Part shown: positions 32,016 to 40,591 of the stretch, piece after piece
Layout: the number at the start of each line of letters is the position of its first letter
Numbering within the stretch: the stretch's first letter is position 1
Source: a virus
Reading direction: 5' to 3' (one strand)
DNA length: 64,000 bases
IMG/VR virus record: IMGVR_UViG_3300021957_003133
Location: 51,467-115,466 of that record
Notes under the pieces: model-generated
What the model was told of the DNA's origin: nothing
What the model saw: only the letters and a program-made list of their open reading frames with translations
The model's database searches: none
Made by a program: the position numbers and the translations under genes

Positions 32016-32879
32016 TTATTTTCCCCAACTGTTTCCCCAAAGATCAACGTGTAATCTTGGGCTATAATTGTAGCCACGTTTCATACACTCGTCTGCTACA
32101 TTAAATTTATTATTTTCATATACTGATACAACACCACCTACAGGCATAATATATACTACACCTTTAAGTCCGGCTTCTCTATATGCTTTGACAGCACGAT
32201 CAACTTCGTCAAAGTCCTTAGGATTTTCAACTACAAACTTGAGATAGGTTGTGCCATACTGCTCATAGTCAGCAACAATCTCAGGCTTAACAGCATCTTC
32301 CCACTTCTCGCCACTAGCACTTAACTTAGCACTAACTGAAAATGTTATATCGCTGTGATAACTATCACCTCGTGCCTTACTCCAAGATTTCATATACTCA
32401 CCAAACTCTGGATGTATCTTTTGTGTGCCGTTAGTTTCAAATGTTATATTAATCAAATCTTTCATCTTGTCATTTTCTAATAACTCAGGAAAAGCACGTT
32501 GCCAGCCTAGTAAAGGTTCGCCGCCTGTAATTACTAAGTGTACATCATTACCGTTAGATTGTACCCATTTATTGTTTGGTGTTAGTTGTGTTAATCTATC
32601 TGCTACTGCTTCTGTCTGTAACATAGGTGACAAATGTTTGAATCTTGGATCCCATGATGCATAACTATCGCACCCTGTATCTACTAAAGGTAATCCTTCG
32701 TATTGATTAAATAGTTCTACTTTAACTTCGTCACGCTCTGTTGACAGTTCGCCTCTATTCATACCAAAGCCGCCACATGTGAAGTTACAACCAAATGTAC
32801 GCAAGAATATACTAGGAACGCCTACAAAACGTCCTTCGCCTTGTGCTGAATAAAATATTTCACTAATTTTAAGTTTCAT
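32016..32879 (-). CDS. queE: 7-carboxy-7-deazaguanine synthase (QueE), phage type with long cluster loop
   Basis: 287 residues. Ser-Ala-Gln-Gly-Glu-Gly-Arg near the N-terminus and Ile-Thr-Gly-Gly-Glu-Pro-Leu-Leu are QueE features. The [4Fe-4S] cysteines are Cys31, Cys35 and Cys70 (followed by Asp-Ser-Tyr-Ala-Ser-Trp), i.e. CX3CX34C instead of the usual CX3CX2C. The enzyme is a radical SAM ring-contractase converting the QueD product to 7-carboxy-7-deazaguanine. AAAGGCG ribosome binding site; promoter 23 bp upstream. Confidence 0.9.
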   Translation of the reverse strand: MKLKISEIFYSAQGEGRFVGVPSIFLRTFGCNFTCGGFGMNRGELSTERDEVKVELFNQYEGLPLVDTGCDSYASWDPRFKHLSPMLQTEAVADRLTQLTPNNKWVQSNGNDVHLVITGGEPLLGWQRAFPELLENDKMKDLINITFETNGTQKIHPEFGEYMKSWSKARGDSYHSDITFSVSAKLSASGEKWEDAVKPEIVADYEQYGTTYLKFVVENPKDFDEVDRAVKAYREAGLKGVVYIMPVGGVVSVYENNKFNVADECMKRGYNYSPRLHVDLWGNSWGK

Positions 32880-32901
32880 TTACGCCTTTCGTTAATAGTT
32901 T

Positions 32902-32930
32902 ATTATACACTTATTTAGGTCGTATGTCAA
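32902..32930 (-). promoter_or_regulatory. Sigma70-type promoter of queE-metK
   Basis: TTGACA (32925-32930), 17-bp spacer, perfect TATAAT (32902-32907). It should drive queE, metK and the following small gene and exonuclease genes. Confidence 0.87.
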
Positions 32931-33388
32931 TGTTCCCATGGAAAAACTATCCATTCATCTTTTTCTGATTTGTCTATTTCAGTAGCACAATAGTCTACTT
33001 CCTGACAGAAACCACTGGACAAGTTGTCAAATAATACAGCAAACTTAACATTATGTTGCGGAGTTTGATTTAACTTCCAATCATTGACGATCCAGTTAAG
33101 TGTTGCTCCAGTATCATTAATGTCATCTAACACTAATATTTTTTTGCCTTCACGTGCATCATCTTGCATCCATAGATTATCATCTGTGTCTATGTGATCT
33201 CTAAGACTAACCTTTAGTGCGTGCATCGGTATATCCAATCTATGACTCATATATACTGCTGGCATTAATCCTCCGCGAGTCAACCCAACTATATAATCGG
33301 GTCTAAAGTTATCTTTATACATTTCAAAGCTCACTCGATTGACATAGTCATCAATAGTGGGCCATCCTACGTAACGTTTATTATCCAC
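32927..33388 (-). CDS. Phosphoribosyltransferase family protein
   Basis: 153 residues. The PRPP-binding loop is Ile-Leu-Val-Leu-Asp-Asp-Ile-Asn-Asp-Thr-Gly-Ala-Thr-Leu. The N-terminal Val-Gly-Leu-Thr-Arg-Gly-Gly-Leu is the usual second block. The size fits Gpt/xanthine-guanine-type or similar salvage enzymes; which base is used cannot be told. The start lies inside the preceding gene's end (8-bp overlap). Confidence 0.85.
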   Translation of the reverse strand: MDNKRYVGWPTIDDYVNRVSFEMYKDNFRPDYIVGLTRGGLMPAVYMSHRLDIPMHALKVSLRDHIDTDDNLWMQDDAREGKKILVLDDINDTGATLNWIVNDWKLNQTPQHNVKFAVLFDNLSSGFCQEVDYCATEIDKSEKDEWIVFPWEH

Positions 33389-33707
33389 GGTATGCCCTTA
33401 TGTTTGATATTTTACCATCAACAAATGTAATTACATCAACCACTAACAGTGTATCTGTGTCGTCTATTAAAACACTGAGTTCAGCAGTTATAGTATCCAT
33501 TTCTTGGTATATTGCCAATGGAGTTACTTCGATAGTTTCTACTGCATCAAATATTGTTTGATTGGCCGCTAGTACATCTGTACGACCTTCTGCACTTGTT
33601 TCCCAATCACGTAAGACAACATCGTCTGTAAACATTGCATCAAGCCCATTGATATCTTTACTACTGAATGTAGTAAAATACTGTGTTGCTAACTCTTTTA
33701 ATTCCAT
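33381..33707 (-). CDS. SnoaL-like (NTF2-fold) protein
   Basis: 108 residues. Tyr-Phe-Thr-Thr-Phe-Ser-Ser-Lys-Asp ... Leu-Asp-Ala-Met-Phe-Thr-Asp-Asp-Val-Val-Leu-Arg-Asp-Trp is the SnoaL-like helix-strand start, and the C-terminus ends with Phe-Val-Asp-Gly-Lys-Ile-Ser-Asn-Ile-Arg-Ala-Tyr. Such small cone-shaped domains bind small ligands or act as isomerases or cyclases. Role here unknown. It directly follows the subtilase gene. Confidence 0.75.
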   Translation of the reverse strand: MELKELATQYFTTFSSKDINGLDAMFTDDVVLRDWETSAEGRTDVLAANQTIFDAVETIEVTPLAIYQEMDTITAELSVLIDDTDTLLVVDVITFVDGKISNIRAYRG

Positions 33708-33708
33708 A

Positions 33709-36700
33709 TTAAAAACTCCATTGTAAAGAAACTCCGACGATGTTATTAGTTTCGCCTTCTTGATTTAAGTAATTCAATTGATGTTCCCCATAAGTTACTA
33801 GTTCTAAATCACTATCATCACTTTTAAATTTATAATACATACCTACATTATATGCATTTACATCTGGTGACATATCAACTGAACTTCTATCATATGCTAT
33901 GCTACCATCTCTATAGTACCCAACTGGTACACTAACATCAACAGTACCTTCGTGTATAGTAACGGGCTGACTAAATGTAGTACCAATACTGTGTTCATCC
34001 ACAGTGTAGTCTAATCCTACATTCCAGCTGTATGATTGTGTGTCACTGACGTCAGTTACTAGTCCTGTTTTATTCATACCACTTTGTGTGTATCCATACC
34101 ACACACCCCCAAACATGCTTAGTCTCTTATTTAACTTCTGGGTACCAGTTATGTTAGTGTATGTGGTATAACTGTCTTCCATTTCACCTAAGGCACCATT
34201 AATTTCGTTACCCATCCAAGCTTGATCTTCGTTTAGCATACCAAAACCAACTCTTACTGATAAATCATTGGTATACTTTGTGGTGTGCCCAAATTCAAAG
34301 TTACCGACACCAGTGTCTTGATTCATTTTCATAGTCATATCAATAAATGATGTACCATCTTGATCTGTTGCTAAACTAACCTTGCTACTTGAAGTATAAT
34401 AATTTAGATTATCATATGGATTATGGTCTGTAAAGAACTGGCCTTTGCTTATTGGATTAAATGGTGTAGCTTTCTTTTTCTTAGTGTTACTTCCGTAACT
34501 CATGTCAACATAATAATCACGACCAAACTCATCAGTAACCATAACACTGCTTAACGCACCTACATCTGATAATCCGTCTGAACCACTTGCTAAAAATGAT
34601 CCACTTATAGGAATAGTTTTTCCATATCTACCATCTACAGGAATACCAACAACACCATATGGTCTGGTAGCCGCTTCTAAATCTAGCAGTCCAGCACCCA
34701 TTATGTCCTTATCATACCCTGGTAAATCTTTATTAGCAGTAGCAGTTAATAATTTAACGATATTACTACCGGTCATTAACGGCCATTGTTGATGTATAAT
34801 AGCAACAGCACCCGAAACAACTGCGGCCGCTTCTGATGTTCCTGTACCTATTACATACCCATCTCCACTGGTATGTCCTGGACTGTACATGTTGCCTGGT
34901 GCTAGTATATAAAAATCACTCATTCTATATGTGTCATTACAATTACCATCACTGGTAACATTGAACCCTTGGCATATATGTCCGGCCTTGTTACTGTAAC
35001 TAGCAACAGTACCTGCGTCAATATCATATGCACCAACTACTAGCATTTGTCCGTTCATATACAGTGAACCGTCTTCTCGGGTAGCATAGGCCATTGGAGC
35101 TGGATTTTCAGGAAATGCTAGCCCCGAGTTACCAGCCGAGACAACAACAACCATTTCACTATTGCCTAAAGCTGAAGACCATCTTTTAGGATCCTCGTTA
35201 TTATAAAATCCTGTGCTTCTTCTTCCGGTATGGTAATATTCTATGTATTTAGGATCACTGTTGCTCCAACTTCCATCTTTTAGTTGTACCCACTTACTTT
35301 GATAGTTATTAGAGTATCCTGCGTTGGCACTTATATTTGCTACAGTAGCATCTATACTAGCACCCCAAGCAATAGCATCTCTGGCTTGACTGAATCCGAT
35401 CCTACTACTATTAGTTACTTTGGCTATAGCTAGATCAGCGTCAGGGGCAACACCAACCATGCCAACACCATCTCTACTTGCTCCTGCGATACCAGCCATT
35501 TTAGTACCATGGCCGACATTGTCGATGATGTCCGTTTCCCCTCTAAGGAAGTTCTTTTTATCTGTTATCCTTCCTTTGAATTCATTATGTTCTTCATTGA
35601 TACCACTGTCAATGATAAGAATTTTACTGCCCTTACCTGTATACCCTCTATCCCAAGCGGATTGAGCTTTAATTGCACTTAAAAAGTTGTCATTTGTTTT
35701 ACCAGGAGCAAGATCATCAGCAATATATTCTCGTTCAAAATCTGTCCTAGTATCTACAACCTCTTCTTCAACAGGCTCTTCTACTGTAGTTTCTTCTTCA
35801 ACAAGCTCTTCTGTATCACCGTATACTGAAGCTAATAATCGAGCCTCCTCAGCTAACCTTGCATCTTCTTCTGCTTTTAATTCGGCTTCTCTGGCCGCTT
35901 TAGCATCTGCAACTTCTTTGGCCGCAATTTCTTCTGCTGTACGTACAGATTCTAATTCATCAGCAATACGTTTAGCCTCGGCTTCATCAGCAATACGTTT
36001 AGCTTCTAATTCATCAGCTATTCTTTTAGCTTCAGCGGCATCGGCTATTCTTTTTGCTTCTAGTTCGTCAGCAATACGTTTAGCTTCTAATCTATCGGAT
36101 TCTTCTTTAGCGATTCGAATTGCTTCGGCTTCGTCAGCTAGTCTTTTAGCTTCGGCTTCGTCAGCTAGTCTTTTAGCTTCTAATTCATCAGCTAGTCTTT
36201 TAGCTTCAACGGCATCAGCTAACCTTTTTGCTTCTAATTCATCAGCTATTCTTTTTGCTTCTTCTGCTAATCTAGCAACTTCTGCCAACCTTGCTATTTC
36301 TGCAAGTGCTAGTTCATCAGCTATTCTTTTAGCTTCAGCTTCTTCTGCTAATCTTTTAGCTTCGGCTTCTAACCTGGCAACTTCAGCTAATCTAGCCTCT
36401 TCAGCTATTCTTGCAAGCTCAGCTAATCTAGCCACTTCTGCTAAACGTGCTTCTTCAGCTACCCTTGCGATTTCAGCTAATCTAGCAACTTCAGCTAATC
36501 TAGCAATTTCATCTAAACGAGCAACCTCGGCCAATCTAGCAACCTCTGCTAACCGTGCTTCTTCAGCTAATCTGGCTTCTTCAGCTACCCTTGCAACTTC
36601 TGCTAACCGTGCTTCTTCAGCTACCCTTGCGATTTCAGCTAATCTAGCAACTTCTGCTAAACGTGTTTCCTCAGCTTTCAATCGGGCAATTTCAGCTAAT

Positions 36701-37053
36701 CTGGCTTCTTCTGCTAATCTAGCAACTTCGGCTTTTTCTAGTTCTTGTGCTATTTTTTCTGCTTTGGCTATGTCAGCTAGACGTTTGGCTTCAATGGCTT
36801 CTGAAGAGCGTAATATGCCTGGACTACTATAAGGATTGGGTATACCGTAGACTCTTTCAAGTTCTGCAGATTGATCATATTTAATTTGATCATCTTGTGC
36901 TTTTATTCTGGCTCGATACGCCTCTTTAGCGTCAATGACTTCCTGTTTGGCTTTGGCTATACGTTCAGCTTTAGTTAAAGCCTCTGCCTGTGACGGAAAG
37001 CTAGTTACGATACCAGCGGCTACTAAAACTGCTATTATCTGCTTGATTTTCAT
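33709..37053 (-). CDS. Secreted subtilisin-like protease with coiled-coil repeat and autotransporter-type beta-barrel
   Basis: 1114 residues from ATG 37053 (AAAGGG ~6 nt upstream). A signal peptide occupies ~1-25 (Val-Leu-Val-Ala-Ala-Gly-Ile ... Ser-Gln-Ala-Glu-Ala). Residues ~88-410 are long Ala/Arg/Leu/Glu helical repeats. The S8 domain has Asp~481 (Ile-Asp-Ser-Gly-Ile), His~514 (Gly-His-Gly-Thr) and Ser~741 (Gly-Thr-Ser-Glu-Ala-Ala), a full triad. The last ~260 residues alternate polar and hydrophobic, with many Tyr/Gly, ending Gly-Val-Ser-Leu-Gln-Trp-Ser-Phe, a terminal aromatic as in outer-membrane barrels. This is the layout of classical (type Va) autotransporter proteases. A bacterial gene acquired by the phage is the simplest reading; surface display on the infected cell is inferred. 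Confidence 0.85.
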   Translation of the reverse strand: MKIKQIIAVLVAAGIVTSFPSQAEALTKAERIAKAKQEVIDAKEAYRARIKAQDDQIKYDQSAELERVYGIPNPYSSPGILRSSEAIEAKRLADIAKAEKIAQELEKAEVARLAEEARLAEIARLKAEETRLAEVARLAEIARVAEEARLAEVARVAEEARLAEEARLAEVARLAEVARLDEIARLAEVARLAEIARVAEEARLAEVARLAELARIAEEARLAEVARLEAEAKRLAEEAEAKRIADELALAEIARLAEVARLAEEAKRIADELEAKRLADAVEAKRLADELEAKRLADEAEAKRLADEAEAIRIAKEESDRLEAKRIADELEAKRIADAAEAKRIADELEAKRIADEAEAKRIADELESVRTAEEIAAKEVADAKAAREAELKAEEDARLAEEARLLASVYGDTEELVEEETTVEEPVEEEVVDTRTDFEREYIADDLAPGKTNDNFLSAIKAQSAWDRGYTGKGSKILIIDSGINEEHNEFKGRITDKKNFLRGETDIIDNVGHGTKMAGIAGASRDGVGMVGVAPDADLAIAKVTNSSRIGFSQARDAIAWGASIDATVANISANAGYSNNYQSKWVQLKDGSWSNSDPKYIEYYHTGRRSTGFYNNEDPKRWSSALGNSEMVVVVSAGNSGLAFPENPAPMAYATREDGSLYMNGQMLVVGAYDIDAGTVASYSNKAGHICQGFNVTSDGNCNDTYRMSDFYILAPGNMYSPGHTSGDGYVIGTGTSEAAAVVSGAVAIIHQQWPLMTGSNIVKLLTATANKDLPGYDKDIMGAGLLDLEAATRPYGVVGIPVDGRYGKTIPISGSFLASGSDGLSDVGALSSVMVTDEFGRDYYVDMSYGSNTKKKKATPFNPISKGQFFTDHNPYDNLNYYTSSSKVSLATDQDGTSFIDMTMKMNQDTGVGNFEFGHTTKYTNDLSVRVGFGMLNEDQAWMGNEINGALGEMEDSYTTYTNITGTQKLNKRLSMFGGVWYGYTQSGMNKTGLVTDVSDTQSYSWNVGLDYTVDEHSIGTTFSQPVTIHEGTVDVSVPVGYYRDGSIAYDRSSVDMSPDVNAYNVGMYYKFKSDDSDLELVTYGEHQLNYLNQEGETNNIVGVSLQWSF
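35838..36795. repeat. Degenerate 15-48 bp tandem repeats coding a coiled coil
   Basis: About 320 codons made of variations on Glu-Ala-Arg-Leu-Ala-Glu-Val-Ala-Arg-Leu-Ala and Glu-Ala-Lys-Arg-Ile-Ala-Asp-Glu-Leu. On the plus strand the DNA reads as repeated GCTAATCTAGCAACTTC-like units. The first part favours the Arg-Leu-Ala-Glu type and the second the Lys-Arg-Ile/Leu-Ala-Asp type, so two successive expansions are likely. Length probably varies between strains through recombination. Confidence 0.85.
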
Positions 37054-37086
37054 CAAATACCCTTTGATTAATTAAGATACTAGTAT

Positions 37087-37115
37087 ATTATAACACCAAA
37101 CTGTTATAAAATCAA
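37087..37115 (-). promoter_or_regulatory. Sigma70-type promoter of the subtilase gene
   Basis: TTGATT (37110-37115), 17-bp spacer, perfect TATAAT (37087-37092), 33 bp before the ATG. The spacer ends TTTGGTGT, like the one at 25272. Confidence 0.8.
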
Positions 37116-37120
37116 GTATT

Positions 37121-37855
37121 TTATCTAGGAGCAAATTCTTGTTGTAGTTTAATATTATCCATAAACTCTTTCTTAGTAGCTGGATCGTCTTTGAATGCAC
37201 CTTTGAGTACAGTAGTCTGTGTTAGACTTGAATGTGCCATAACACCTCTATTTTCAACACAACCGTGTGTTGCTTGTACATAAACACCTAGGTGTTCTGC
37301 ACCTGTTGCTTTCTGTATCTCACGTACAATATCGTTTGCAAGTTCTTCTTGTAGTGTACCTCTGCTAGCACACCATTGTGCTATTCTTGTGTACTTTGAT
37401 AAGCCAATAAGTTTATCACTAGCAATAATACCAATGTACGCAGTACCTTTTACAGTCTGATGATGATGTGAACACATGCTTGTGAGTTCACTTCTGACTA
37501 CCAACATACCCTCATAACGATCATCGCTATCATTAGGAAATGCAGTTGCGTCTGGCATAGGTTCATATCTACCTGACATTATTTCATTGATATACATTTT
37601 AGCTAAACGTTTAGCTGTACCTTTTGAGTTTGGATCGTTGTGTCTATCAATCAATAATGAATCAAGTACACCTTCAAACTTGTTTGCGAGTTCATCTATT
37701 AGTATTTCTTTCTCACCATGATGAATGTGTTTTGAAATATTGTCACCTGCCCAATATCTGTCACCTGCTTTTTTAATTCTTTCTCTAATATCTTTACTGA
37801 CTGGTTGAGTACGTTGCTCAAGCTCTGACCAATCTATTCTGTTTTCTACTGACAT
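37121..37855 (-). CDS. folE: GTP cyclohydrolase I
   Basis: 244 residues. The zinc site is Ser-Met-Cys128-Ser-His-His131-His plus the Cys in Ala-Thr-His-Gly-Cys-Val-Glu. Gly-Leu-Ser-Lys-Tyr-Thr-Arg-Ile-Ala and Val-Tyr-Val-Gln-Ala-Thr-His are conserved. It makes dihydroneopterin triphosphate, the entry point for QueD/QueE and for folate. Slightly longer than the usual 185-222 owing to N- and C-terminal extensions. GGAG lies 8 nt before the ATG. Confidence 0.93.
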   Translation of the reverse strand: MSVENRIDWSELEQRTQPVSKDIRERIKKAGDRYWAGDNISKHIHHGEKEILIDELANKFEGVLDSLLIDRHNDPNSKGTAKRLAKMYINEIMSGRYEPMPDATAFPNDSDDRYEGMLVVRSELTSMCSHHHQTVKGTAYIGIIASDKLIGLSKYTRIAQWCASRGTLQEELANDIVREIQKATGAEHLGVYVQATHGCVENRGVMAHSSLTQTTVLKGAFKDDPATKKEFMDNIKLQQEFAPR

Positions 37856-37910
37856 GTTTCTTTCTCCGAGTTATTGACGACGAGGATGTCGTTGTTTATT
37901 ATTACATACT

Positions 37911-37939
37911 ATTATATAGGCCTAGTATAGTAAAGTCAA
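37911..37939 (-). promoter_or_regulatory. Sigma70-type promoter of folE
   Basis: TTGACT (37934-37939), 17-bp spacer, perfect TATAAT (37911-37916), 55 bp before the ATG. Confidence 0.87.
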
Positions 37940-37961
37940 ATCTTTTTGGTAGTATTACTTA

Positions 37962-39842
37962 TTAGTTGGTGATTTCGATTGAAAGTTTTTCTAATTTAGA
38001 TCTAGCTGTAGGTATTTCTGTAAATGTGTTTACTAACTCATGTCGTTCGTGTAAGAGGGAAAATGATCCACTACCTTTCCAATATTTCTTAATAAATTCT
38101 TTTTTAGCTAGTTTCTGAGTAATTTGATACTTTACCTCTTTCTGAACAAATGTAACTATATCAAATTGACTAGTAAATTCAATACTACTATTTAAAGAGA
38201 CATCAAATATATAGTTTTTTTGTAACTCTTGCACAGCATCTGCAGTTTGATTATTGCATTTTGTAAGTTTTCTAAAGGCTTCTATAGCCAATTGCATAAT
38301 CTTATTTTTTAGTTTAAAGAAAGGCTGGTAACTAAGGTAATCAAGTCTTCCGGTATCCCTATACTTAGGATCTTTTATCCTACCAGTATTAAATACCTCA
38401 TATAACAACGACTTAATAAGATTCAGTTGTACACTTGCATCAGGATCAGCATACATAAGTCTTTCCATCTCTAAATAGAAATCTAGCATAGATACTTTGA
38501 ACTGTTTATTTGCAATTTGGCTAATAATATAGCTGTATCCGGTACTGTGTATATGATTTATTATTTGACTGAACAAATAACAATCAATTATTTCATCTGA
38601 TGACATCGTTGATGTTCCGGTTACAATTTCACTATTTTCTAATATTTGAAAGTCACTTTCAGAGGACGGAGCAACGGAATTAAGATCCGGAGTCAGCACC
38701 GATGTAATTTTATATTTTTCTCTGTAAACAACATTGGCCATCTCAGTATTTGGTAGTATGCTACACATAAATACATCAAATATTTTATGCTTGCCTTCGT
38801 CTAATCTGCCGGTCATTGCCTCATACCAAGACTCTTTAGTTTCCAATGGTAGGCCAACGATGTATTCCTGCTCATGAGATATATTATTTTCATCAGCAAA
38901 TTTGATTAAATTTGCAATATCTTTTTCTGGAAGATTTTTTCTCTTGATAGCTTTAAGTGTATCCACATTATCTGATTGTAGGCTTATATTAAATCCTGTG
39001 TCTTGATTCAAGAGCAGAACTATGTCGTCCATCTCTTTGTTATATTTTTTAGCATATGACACCCAAATTGATTCTACATACCCATGATCAATTCCTTCTC
39101 TAATAATCTTTGCGGCGGCGAGGTCTCTTTGTTTGAAGATACCAAAATTAGCATCAGCAACATTAACATGTATTAATGTCTTTTTATTTTTGGTCCAATC
39201 AATATCATCCTGTAGTCGGTCTAATCCCATGTTATACACTTTACTAGCTGTTAGACTGCCCCAATCACAGAAAGAACAAGAGTACGGACAACCACGATTG
39301 GTTTCTATCGTCGCGGCCCAATAAAGTTCGGGGTTGTCATCTAGTAGTTGATTAAATACTCCACTGCCATATGGACTAGGTAATATAGTAAGATCATTGA
39401 TTCGTTCTCTTTGGTATATTTTCTGCAGATTTTTATTTATGAAATCTTCAAGTAATTGCTTAAAATTAATTTCACCTTCTGCAATGATTATTGAATCAAT
39501 ATGCGTGTGTTGGTCTATGGTTTGTTTATTGATATGCGGACCACCAAATACTATCTTACAATTAGGGTATCTTAGTTTAATTTTTTTGCTTAGTGCTATA
39601 TTATAATTAAAATTCCAAACGTAACAACTAAAACCGACCATATCAGGGTCGTCTAATCTATCAGTTAGTTCGTCGATTGGCTCTTTGACCGCTAGTATTT
39701 CTTTAAGATTAATGTGATTAGTTATTTCTTTAAATTGAATTACATATGCCCACAAACATCCAATACTATAGGGTAGCCAGGCAAGAAGTCTGCCGTCAAC
39801 ACCTTCAAGATTGCTAGGCTGGATAAGATATATATTCTTCAT
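37962..39842 (-). CDS. Cobalamin-binding-type radical SAM protein
   Basis: 626 residues. The N-terminal ~150 residues form a Rossmann-like B12-binding-type domain (Val-Gly-Phe-Ser-Cys-Tyr-Val-Trp; Val-Phe-Gly-Gly-Pro-His), although no clear DxHxxG is seen. The radical SAM motif is Cys185-Pro-Tyr-Ser-Cys189-Ser-Phe-Cys192-Asp-Trp-Gly. The C-terminal ~200 residues are helical and unassigned. Such enzymes often methylate unreactive carbons or rearrange sugars. The ATG abuts a late-type octamer (7 nt) with no Shine-Dalgarno, so it is a leaderless candidate. It heads a surface-modification-like group. Confidence 0.8.
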   Translation of the reverse strand: MKNIYLIQPSNLEGVDGRLLAWLPYSIGCLWAYVIQFKEITNHINLKEILAVKEPIDELTDRLDDPDMVGFSCYVWNFNYNIALSKKIKLRYPNCKIVFGGPHINKQTIDQHTHIDSIIIAEGEINFKQLLEDFINKNLQKIYQRERINDLTILPSPYGSGVFNQLLDDNPELYWAATIETNRGCPYSCSFCDWGSLTASKVYNMGLDRLQDDIDWTKNKKTLIHVNVADANFGIFKQRDLAAAKIIREGIDHGYVESIWVSYAKKYNKEMDDIVLLLNQDTGFNISLQSDNVDTLKAIKRKNLPEKDIANLIKFADENNISHEQEYIVGLPLETKESWYEAMTGRLDEGKHKIFDVFMCSILPNTEMANVVYREKYKITSVLTPDLNSVAPSSESDFQILENSEIVTGTSTMSSDEIIDCYLFSQIINHIHSTGYSYIISQIANKQFKVSMLDFYLEMERLMYADPDASVQLNLIKSLLYEVFNTGRIKDPKYRDTGRLDYLSYQPFFKLKNKIMQLAIEAFRKLTKCNNQTADAVQELQKNYIFDVSLNSSIEFTSQFDIVTFVQKEVKYQITQKLAKKEFIKKYWKGSGSFSLLHERHELVNTFTEIPTARSKLEKLSIEITN

Positions 39843-39849
39843 GATATAG

Positions 39850-39857
39850 TATTTATT
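39850..39857 (-). promoter_or_regulatory. T4-type late promoter octamer (AATAAATA)
   Basis: AATAAATA followed by CTATATC and the ATG at 39842; the same 18-bp string occurs before the gene at 52793. No ribosome binding site in between. Confidence 0.6.
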
Positions 39858-39866
39858 GGTTAGTGA

Positions 39867-40442
39867 TTAACCTAAAATAATAGGTTCGTGCTGATCTAAG
39901 AAAGCAGATACTTCCTTATAACTGCGGCGAAACTTAAATTGTAGTGCTTCTCTCGAACCGTTACATTGAATCTCATGAGGTAAGCTTGGGTCTATTAACC
40001 AAGCAGTGTTTACTATAGACGGGTATGAGTAAGGAACATCATTGTCCCAGCTGGTAGTAACAGCATCGGGGTCTTCACAGCTAATAACGAAATTTATATT
40101 GCATACGTCCGATGAGTCTTTGTAATCCGTATGTTTTTTTACATTTTGTAAAGATTTATGATAAAGTATAATAGGATCAAAGTCTGCAAAAAGATCTATT
40201 GCTTGTTTGGCCCACGGAAGTTTAGAAAGCAATAGATCACCACTTAAAAATCCCCAATTTTTTGAATGGATGCCGGTATGATCAACAGCTAAGGTAGTGT
40301 TCCCAAAAAGATATCGTTTTGCATAATCAGTATCATAATCAACATCGGGCGTACAATGTTTACTTTTTTCATATATGATATCATGTATTTTTCTTACATC
40401 AGCCCAATCTTGATGTATGGTTATGTCTACTGATCTTATCAT
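39867..40442 (-). CDS. Putative 2-oxoglutarate/Fe(II) oxygenase-like protein
   Basis: 191 residues from ATG 40442, whose ATGA overlap with the small gene upstream decides the start; the ORF could run 48 bp further. Lys-Lys-His-Thr-Asp-Tyr gives an HxD, Leu-Pro-His-Glu-Ile gives the distal His, and Ser-Arg-Glu-Ala-Leu-Gln-Phe supplies an Arg, which fits a 2OG oxygenase or aspartyl-hydroxylase core. Assignment is by motif spacing only. It may hydroxylate a sugar or peptide made by its neighbours. Confidence 0.5.
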   Translation of the reverse strand: MIRSVDITIHQDWADVRKIHDIIYEKSKHCTPDVDYDTDYAKRYLFGNTTLAVDHTGIHSKNWGFLSGDLLLSKLPWAKQAIDLFADFDPIILYHKSLQNVKKHTDYKDSSDVCNINFVISCEDPDAVTTSWDNDVPYSYPSIVNTAWLIDPSLPHEIQCNGSREALQFKFRRSYKEVSAFLDQHEPIILG

Positions 40443-40573
40443 ATTAGTACAAATATCACTAGGAATACTGCGACTACATACAAAGCCCATTTCTCAGGTC
40501 CTTCTATGTTACCGCGTTTTTTAGATTCGTTACGTGCTTGTCTCCAAACGTCTTTCCAATCGATCTTCTTCAT
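40439..40573 (-). CDS. Small single-span membrane protein (44 residues)
   Basis: ATG 40573 lies 7 nt after a late-type octamer, without Shine-Dalgarno, and the TGA at 40439-40441 overlaps the next ATG. The N-terminal half is basic (Trp-Lys-Asp-Val-Trp-Arg-Gln-Ala-Arg-Asn) and the last ~18 residues are a hydrophobic helix. A C-tail-anchored protein; function unknown. Confidence 0.65.
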   Translation of the reverse strand: MKKIDWKDVWRQARNESKKRGNIEGPEKWALYVVAVFLVIFVLI

Positions 40574-40580
40574 AGTAAAG

Positions 40581-40588
40581 TATTTATG
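40581..40588 (-). promoter_or_regulatory. T4-type late promoter octamer (CATAAATA)
   Basis: CATAAATA, then CTTTACT and the ATG at 40573. It lies just inside the intergenic end of the DegT-like gene. Confidence 0.6.
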
Positions 40589-40591
40589 AAC

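Noticed and set aside
32927-33388. Possible QueC to complete the deazaguanine pathway
   Set aside because: The Asp-Asp-Ile-Asn-Asp-Thr-Gly motif is that of a phosphoribosyltransferase; there is no PP-loop motif. No other QueC candidate was seen.
35838-36795. Repeats considered as a CRISPR array
   Set aside because: The units are degenerate, lie in one coding frame, and have no unique spacers.
35687-36832. Long plus-strand Ser/Ala-rich ORF (381 codons)
   Set aside because: It is the antisense of the repeat region of the subtilase gene. The repeats keep the opposite frame free of stops; it has no promoter or ribosome binding site and no domain.
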